Source of the DNA: Thermoplasmatota archaeon | GTDB taxonomy: Archaea; Thermoplasmatota; E2; DHVEG-1 | Assembly: GCA_022866015.1 (NCBI GenBank) | Contig: JALHTX010000185.1 | Coordinates: 1-8,409, forward strand | DNA length: 8,409 nucleotides | Direction of reading: 5' to 3' | In this document: positions 6,387 to 8,409 of the stretch, piece after piece | How positions within the stretch are numbered: position 1 is the first letter of the stretch | Layout: the number at the start of each line of letters is the position of its first letter | The notes under the pieces: generated by a model | Seen by the model: only the letters and a program-made list of their open reading frames with translations | What the model was told of the DNA's origin: nothing | Database searches by the model: none | Position numbers and translations under genes: made by a program

Positions 6387-6595
6387 TAATTTTTATGGTA
6401 TTGTTTTAATTTTTTTTCTTGACTTTTAACTAATATTTCTATTTCTTCCATTAATTTCTCATCATTTTGTATTTCTTTTTCAAATTCTTGTTCTTTTAAA
6501 CAACTGTCATGTATTGCTCTTTTTCCATTTTCTATCCAAGTATATCGTATTGCTAACAAACCAATTTTTTTACCACAATATTCGCATTTAACCAT
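6386..6595 (-). CDS. Small zinc-binding protein with coiled tail, unknown function
   Basis: A 69-residue protein. Residues 4-32 carry C4-x2-C7 and H29-x2-C32 separated by 21 residues, a LIM/treble-clef-like zinc site. The remainder (EKEIQNDEKLMEEIEILVKS) is a charged helix that could form a coiled coil. The spacing C-x2-C-x(21-23)-H parallels the first 35 residues of the 316-residue nuclease protein, suggesting a common zinc module. GGGAGG (6600-6605) lies four bases before the ATG and abuts the stop codon of the 34-residue gene, so the two are translated from one mRNA. No catalytic motif is present; a DNA- or protein-binding role is a guess from the zinc site only. Confidence 0.75.
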   Translation of the reverse strand: MVKCEYCGKKIGLLAIRYTWIENGKRAIHDSCLKEQEFEKEIQNDEKLMEEIEILVKSQEKKLKQYHKN

Positions 6596-6605
6596 TTTTC
6601 CTCCC

Positions 6606-6710
6606 TCAGATTTTATTTTTTAGTTTCATTCTGATTAAAATGTCTTGACAGGCATCACAAACGCCATAAGAATTGCTTGTTTCTTCGTGACAAATTTTGC
6701 AAGTAACCAT
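6606..6710 (-). CDS. 34-residue zinc-ribbon microprotein
   Basis: A very short but convincing gene: ATG at 6710, TGA at 6606-6608, 34 residues. It contains C4-x2-C7-x10-C18-x2-C21, a complete four-cysteine zinc ribbon, then a basic helix ILIRMKLKNKI. GGGAGG (6715-6720) is four bases before the ATG, the same leader as the next gene (GAGGGAGGAAAAATGG in both). It sits 24 bases after the lipoprotein stop and its own stop touches the ribosome site of the 69-residue gene, so it is the middle gene of an operon. It is short enough to be missed by standard length limits. Function unknown; zinc ribbons this small usually bind nucleic acid or a protein partner. Confidence 0.75.
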   Translation of the reverse strand: MVTCKICHEETSNSYGVCDACQDILIRMKLKNKI

Positions 6711-6719
6711 TTTTCCTCC

Positions 6720-6734
6720 CTCAAATTACAATTT
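6720..6734 (-). repeat. Post-stop element AAATTGTAATTTGAG, copy 2
   Basis: It begins immediately after the TAG of the lipoprotein gene and runs into GGGAGG, the ribosome site of the 34-residue zinc ribbon. It is one of three near-identical copies in this cassette. Confidence 0.5.
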
Positions 6735-7043
6735 CTATATAGCATCTGTTTTTGTAACATCTAGATAATAATAATTATCTGCTGAAGATGCATATTTAAC
6801 AATGCCTGTAAGATAATATTGTCCAGATAAACCGATTTCTGTTCTTAATAGAAATGAATGTCCCTTATCATCAGAAATATGTGTAAAGTTTACTTCTCCT
6901 TTTACTTTAACCTCTTTACCTAAATATTTTCCTGGATTTGCTTGTAAATCGCCTATATGAGTTAAACCAATTTCGTTGCATCCACTAAATCCAACTGTTA
7001 GAAGTATGACAATTATTCCAACTAGCATTAGTTGTTTTTTCAT
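6735..7043 (-). CDS. Small lipoprotein with an OB-fold-like domain
   Basis: A 102-residue exported protein. The signal peptide (residues 1-21) ends in a lipobox FSGC with C22 as the lipidated residue. The mature part begins with IGDLQANPGKYLGKEVKVKGEV (about 30-51), the typical first strands of an OB-fold as in small exported BOF- or tRNA_anti-like proteins: a helix with NPxKYxGKxVxVxGxV, then beta strands ending in YYYLDVTKT. It would sit on the outer face of the cytoplasmic membrane. Its exact ligand cannot be read from the sequence. GAGGGGGG lies four bases before the ATG. It is the first gene of an operon with two small zinc proteins, an odd pairing of extracytoplasmic and probably cytoplasmic products, and its promoter region is a near-copy of that of the nuclease gene. 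Confidence 0.75.
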   Translation of the reverse strand: MKKQLMLVGIIVILLTVGFSGCNEIGLTHIGDLQANPGKYLGKEVKVKGEVNFTHISDDKGHSFLLRTEIGLSGQYYLTGIVKYASSADNYYYLDVTKTDAI

Positions 7044-7063
7044 ATTTCCCCCCTCAAACCATT

Positions 7064-7154
7064 ATTTCAAAAACAACATTTGATTTATAAACCTCTCATT
7101 AACAATTGTTAGTTAATATGCTTAGTAAGGGTGTTTTACGTCTATAACACAGTA
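7064..7154. repeat. Upstream regulatory repeat, copy B (before the lipoprotein operon)
   Basis: About 91 bases aligning with 6051-6140 in the same orientation. It contains the TTTATAAA box at 7084-7091, the perfect 12-base palindrome TAACAATTGTTA at 7100-7111 and TGCTTAGTA (7119-7127). A further CGCTTAGCA lies just outside at 7159-7167. TATA-to-start distance for the minus gene is about 44 bases, as in copy A. Confidence 0.7.
7084..7091 (-). promoter_or_regulatory. TATA box of the lipoprotein operon, possibly bidirectional
   Basis: TTTATAAA, palindromic, centred about 44 bases before the ATG at 7043 on the minus strand and about 30 bases before the ATG at 7118 on the + strand. Both distances match copy A. 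Confidence 0.5.
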
Positions 7155-7231
7155 TGTGCGCTTAGCAGTAGATAAATTATCAAAGGAGCTTACTTCGTTA
7201 GGGTTTCTAAGAAAGTAACTCCTCTTTTTTT
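7118..7231 (+). ncRNA. Candidate divergent small RNA or micro-ORF with terminator, copy B
   Basis: On the + strand a 9-codon frame MLSKGVLRL (7118-7147) is followed by a hairpin: GGAG (7185-7188) and TTACTT (7190-7195), with one bulged C, pair with AAGTAA (7213-7218) and CTCC (7219-7222). Inside the loop TTAG/CTAA can pair around GGTTT. A run of seven T (7225-7231) follows at once, as in an intrinsic terminator. Promoter, short frame, hairpin and T-run together define a roughly 110-base transcript divergent from the lipoprotein operon. Whether RNA or peptide matters is unknown. Confidence 0.35.
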
Positions 7232-7250
7232 AATTGCAAAAGCTTATCGC

Positions 7251-7577
7251 TTATTTACTCTTCTTTGTTAGGATTATTTCAATTGAAGATACATTTGAAG
7301 TTCTGCCTTCCTCATTGGTGATACTTTCAGTACTTATTTTTATGTCTTTGATTTTTGCGTCTTTGATAAACCTGTTTCTCACGATTTCTGCAGTATCAAC
7401 TGCTGTGCTTATAGATCTGCCCCTAGCTTTTATTATAACTTCGTCTGAGCCACTACCCTGAAACTGTGTTACTACTGCGAGTACATAGCTCATCGGAGGT
7501 TTATGTCCTACATATATTACGTTTTCATCAGTTCTTTTTTCTTCAATAGTTATTTTTTCCTTTGTTTTCTCTGTCAT
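7251..7577 (-). CDS. albA: Alba family chromatin and RNA-binding protein
   Basis: A complete 108-residue Alba protein, the dimeric DNA- and RNA-binding protein of archaeal chromatin. Core motifs are NVIYVGHKPPMSYVLAVVTQ (19-38), then EVIIKARGRSISTAVDTAEIVRNRF (the RNA/DNA-contacting helix region) and VSSIEIILTKK at the end. The N-terminal tail of about 18 residues is longer than in Sso10b and rich in Lys and Glu. In Sso10b the loop reads GKKP with acetylated Lys16; here it is GHKP, so H25 replaces that lysine while K26 is kept. GGAGG (7586-7590) is eight bases before the ATG. The upstream region has an inverted repeat around the TATA box and a palindrome at the predicted transcription start, and the cold-shock gene lies directly upstream. 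Confidence 0.92.
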   Translation of the reverse strand: MTEKTKEKITIEEKRTDENVIYVGHKPPMSYVLAVVTQFQGSGSDEVIIKARGRSISTAVDTAEIVRNRFIKDAKIKDIKISTESITNEEGRTSNVSSIEIILTKKSK

Positions 7578-7600
7578 AATTTGTTTCCTCCATTTAATAC

Positions 7601-7619
7601 ATCTAACTATATGTTAGAT
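7601..7619. promoter_or_regulatory. Palindrome over the predicted alba transcription start
   Basis: ATCTAAC-TATAT-GTTAGAT, perfect over seven-base arms. Its centre is about 24 bases downstream of the TATA-like AATATTAT. A similar palindrome occupies the same place before the cold-shock gene (7894-7909). It could be a repressor operator or, in the mRNA, a leader hairpin. Confidence 0.5.
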
Positions 7620-7648
7620 TGCAATCTGACATAATATTACAGATTGCA
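7620..7648. promoter_or_regulatory. Inverted repeat flanking the alba TATA box
   Basis: TGCAATCTG (7620-7628) and CAGATTGCA (7640-7648), nine-base perfect arms, enclose 11 bases containing the TATA-like AATATTAT. The left arm also forms a 12-base palindrome AGATTGCAATCT (7616-7627). A protein bound here would block or guide TBP. Confidence 0.5.
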
Positions 7649-7660
7649 TTTAGCCAATAC

Positions 7661-7675
7661 ATGGTTCACAACCAT
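7661..7675 (-). other. Short hairpin between cold-shock gene and alba
   Basis: ATGGTT-CAC-AACCAT, six-base arms with a three-base loop, 12 bases after the cold-shock stop. No T-run follows, so a terminator role is unproven; it may help end the cold-shock mRNA or bind a regulator. Confidence 0.35.
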
Positions 7676-7686
7676 ATAGGTGCTTT

Positions 7687-7878
7687 TTAACACATCTTTA
7701 CATTTGTCGCTCTTGGTCCTCGTTCCGACTCCTCTATTGTGTACTCAACTGGATCATCCGGATTAATGTCTGTCCCGGTTGGTAACATTGTAGAGTGAAC
7801 AAAGACGTCCTTTCCATCTTCGCCTTGGATAAATCCAAAACCTTTCATTGGGTTGTACCATTTTATAGTTCCTTTCAT
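7687..7878 (-). CDS. csp: Cold-shock domain protein (CspA-like)
   Basis: A complete 63-residue single cold-shock domain. It opens MKGTIKWYNPMKGFGFIQGE; RNP1 is KGFGFIQ (residues 12-18) and RNP2 VFVHST (25-30), with the conserved aromatic residues W7, F14, F16, F26 and H28 that stack on single-stranded nucleic acid. The end, GPRATNVKMC, carries the usual AxNV strand. Such proteins act as RNA chaperones that melt secondary structure. They are common in bacteria and patchy in archaea, where bacterial transfer is the usual explanation, which is consistent with a moderate-temperature lifestyle. AGGAGGT (7887-7893) is eight bases before the ATG. A palindrome directly upstream of that site resembles the one before alba, suggesting shared control of two nucleic-acid-binding proteins. 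Confidence 0.92.
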   Translation of the reverse strand: MKGTIKWYNPMKGFGFIQGEDGKDVFVHSTMLPTGTDINPDDPVEYTIEESERGPRATNVKMC

Positions 7879-7893
7879 TTGTTTTCACCTCCT

Positions 7894-7909
7894 TAGACTA
7901 TATCGTCTA
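7894..7909. promoter_or_regulatory. Palindrome at the cold-shock transcription start and ribosome site
   Basis: On the minus strand TAGACGATATAGTCTA, five-base arms, centred about 24 bases downstream of the TATA-like TTTTTAATC (7922-7930) and ending at the AGGAGGT ribosome site. Aligned with the alba palindrome it shares TCTA-AC-ATATAGT-TA. It may be an operator or a temperature-sensitive leader hairpin. Confidence 0.5.
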
Positions 7910-7921
7910 GAGTGTACAAAA

Positions 7922-7930
7922 GATTAAAAA
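7922..7930 (-). promoter_or_regulatory. TATA box of the cold-shock gene
   Basis: TTTTTAATC on the minus strand, about 48 bases before the ATG. The 180 bases to its right (7931-8109) contain no gene or clear structure on either strand. Confidence 0.35.
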
Positions 7931-8109
7931 TCAAAAATCTCAATAGCTCGTAAAAAAACGAAAAATGAAACTCTCAGCTTTAGTTCTTTCTAGGGGGTAT
8001 TGTTACCACTTATCTTAAATAATTATGTATTGCAATGGTTTTTTGGCATATTAAAACCTGTTTTTCTTCTGTTAATACTGGTTTAGTGAGATTGAAACAA
8101 AAATAGTGT

Positions 8110-8115
8110 AAAAAA
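8110..8115 (-). terminator. T-run behind the tRNA-like 3' end
   Basis: Six T on the minus strand, five bases after the A that would be the tRNA discriminator at 8120. Archaeal tRNA genes commonly end this way. Confidence 0.4.
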
Positions 8116-8119
8116 TAAG

Positions 8120-8147
8120 TGCAGGGGAAAGGATTTGAACCTTCCTT
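8120..8147 (-). other. Orphan tRNA 3' end (T-arm and acceptor strand)
   Basis: On the minus strand GAAGG-TTCAAAT-CCTTT forms a five-base-pair T-stem with a consensus seven-base T-loop (8131-8147), followed by CCCCTGC and A as acceptor strand and discriminator (8120-8127). A T-run follows. The matching 5' acceptor strand GCAGGGG is not found upstream on the minus strand as far as the window edge, and no D-arm or anticodon arm is present in the 85 bases where it should be. It may be a tRNA remnant, an attachment-site fragment, the 3' exon of a tRNA with a long intron, or half of a split tRNA. Confidence 0.35.
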
Positions 8148-8172
8148 AGAACTCTCTTTTCTTTTCGTTACA

Positions 8173-8180
8173 TTAATAAT
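8173..8180 (+). promoter_or_regulatory. Candidate TATA box for the + strand structured RNA
   Basis: TTAATAAT centred about 26 bases before the G at 8203, the first base of the terminal helix of the RNA candidate. The spacing is that of archaeal stable-RNA promoters, but the match to a TATA consensus is only moderate. Confidence 0.3.
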
Positions 8181-8202
8181 CTACCTCGTTTATCTTTTTA
8201 TC

Positions 8203-8330
8203 GGCAAGGGTTTAATCCACAAACATTCCTTGGTGCTCAAAGCACAATTTGGCAAGTGGTTGAAAGATCCCCAATCACGAAGTTAGAGGCTCAGAAATAG
8301 GCCTAGTTCAAATCTGGGGGTGCCCTTGCC
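8203..8330 (+). ncRNA. Candidate structured RNA of about 128 bases with a T-arm-like hairpin
   Basis: The ends pair perfectly over eight bases: GGCAAGGG (8203-8210) with CCCTTGCC (8323-8330). Inside are GTGCT-CAA-AGCAC (8233-8245), a seven-pair stem 8256-8262 with 8272-8278 (one G-T), and CCTAG-TTCAAAT-CTGGG (8302-8318), which is a textbook tRNA T-arm. AAGTGGTTGA at 8254-8263 resembles a tRNA D-loop, but its stem does not pair and no anticodon arm fits. After 8330 come T-runs (ATTTTTGTTTTTG, 8336-8348). A TATA-like box lies 26 bases upstream. It does not match 5S, SRP or RNase P RNA as far as I can recall their conserved cores. Either a novel small RNA or a rearranged tRNA. Confidence 0.35.
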
Positions 8331-8409
8331 CTCGATATTTTTGTTTTTGTTCAAATTATTGAGGACTCTAAATTTGTTTATGATGCATGGTATGGTTCTT
8401 CATTGGTTA

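Noticed and set aside
7234..7461. + strand frame opposite alba
   Set aside because: Alba is unambiguous on the minus strand over the same bases.
8089..8098. AGATTGAAAC, reminiscent of the end of archaeal CRISPR repeats
   Set aside because: Only one copy is present and no spaced repeats occur on either side, so there is no array.
8203..8330. 5S rRNA, because of the terminal helix and a GATCCC...GAAGTTA resemblance
   Set aside because: The order and distances differ from archaeal 5S (the motif is too far from the 5' end and loop E is missing).

Overview
The window reads as part of an AT-rich archaeal chromosome. The evidence is an Alba chromatin protein, a split LplB/LplA lipoate ligase pair, an archaeal-type Thi4 enzyme with His in place of the sacrificial Cys, TATA boxes about 25-45 bases upstream of starts, and strong Shine-Dalgarno sites in front of most genes. 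A cold-shock-domain protein beside Alba and a secreted PQQ-type beta-propeller fit a mesophilic Thermoplasmatota-like lineage best. That placement is inference; an Asgard or other AT-rich archaeon is not excluded. All confident protein genes lie on the minus strand, so the window is described below in + coordinates but transcribed from right to left.

Left part (1-2.7 kb): the start of a lipoate-protein ligase catalytic subunit (lplA, cut by the window edge) overlaps its accessory subunit lplB by ATGA. Then come a Thi4-family thiazole synthase / ribose-1,5-bisphosphate isomerase and a DUF4145-like protein. The last two share an identical 19-base promoter-like element, which argues that the DUF4145-like protein starts at a TTG with a good ribosome site rather than at the upstream GTG.

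Middle (2.8-4.9 kb): a small cupin, apparently leaderless, and a 527-residue secreted or membrane-anchored eight-motif PQQ-like beta-propeller with a C-terminal Ig-like domain.

Accessory cassette (5.0-7.2 kb): the most unusual stretch. A 316-residue protein combines an N-terminal CxxC...H zinc-knuckle-like segment, a basic linker, a SAP-like helical segment and a C-terminal PD-(D/E)XK nuclease domain. It is followed upstream by a three-gene operon: an OB-fold-like lipoprotein, a 34-residue zinc ribbon missed by usual length cut-offs, and a 69-residue zinc-binding protein. A possible 43-residue membrane peptide lies behind them. The nuclease gene and the operon each sit behind a roughly 90-base near-identical upstream region. 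In both copies a palindromic TATA box could fire in both directions, and the opposite strand carries a matching 9-codon micro-ORF followed by a hairpin with a shared loop. A third repeated element, AAATTGTARTTTGAG, lies at or just after three stop codons. I infer a co-regulated module with possible small RNAs on the + strand; its function is unknown.

Right part (7.25-8.4 kb): alba and a cold-shock gene, each with a similar palindrome centred on the predicted transcription start, suggest a shared regulator. The last 500 bases hold no protein gene. They hold an orphan tRNA-like 3' end on the minus strand and a roughly 128-base structured RNA candidate on the + strand that carries a T-arm-like hairpin.
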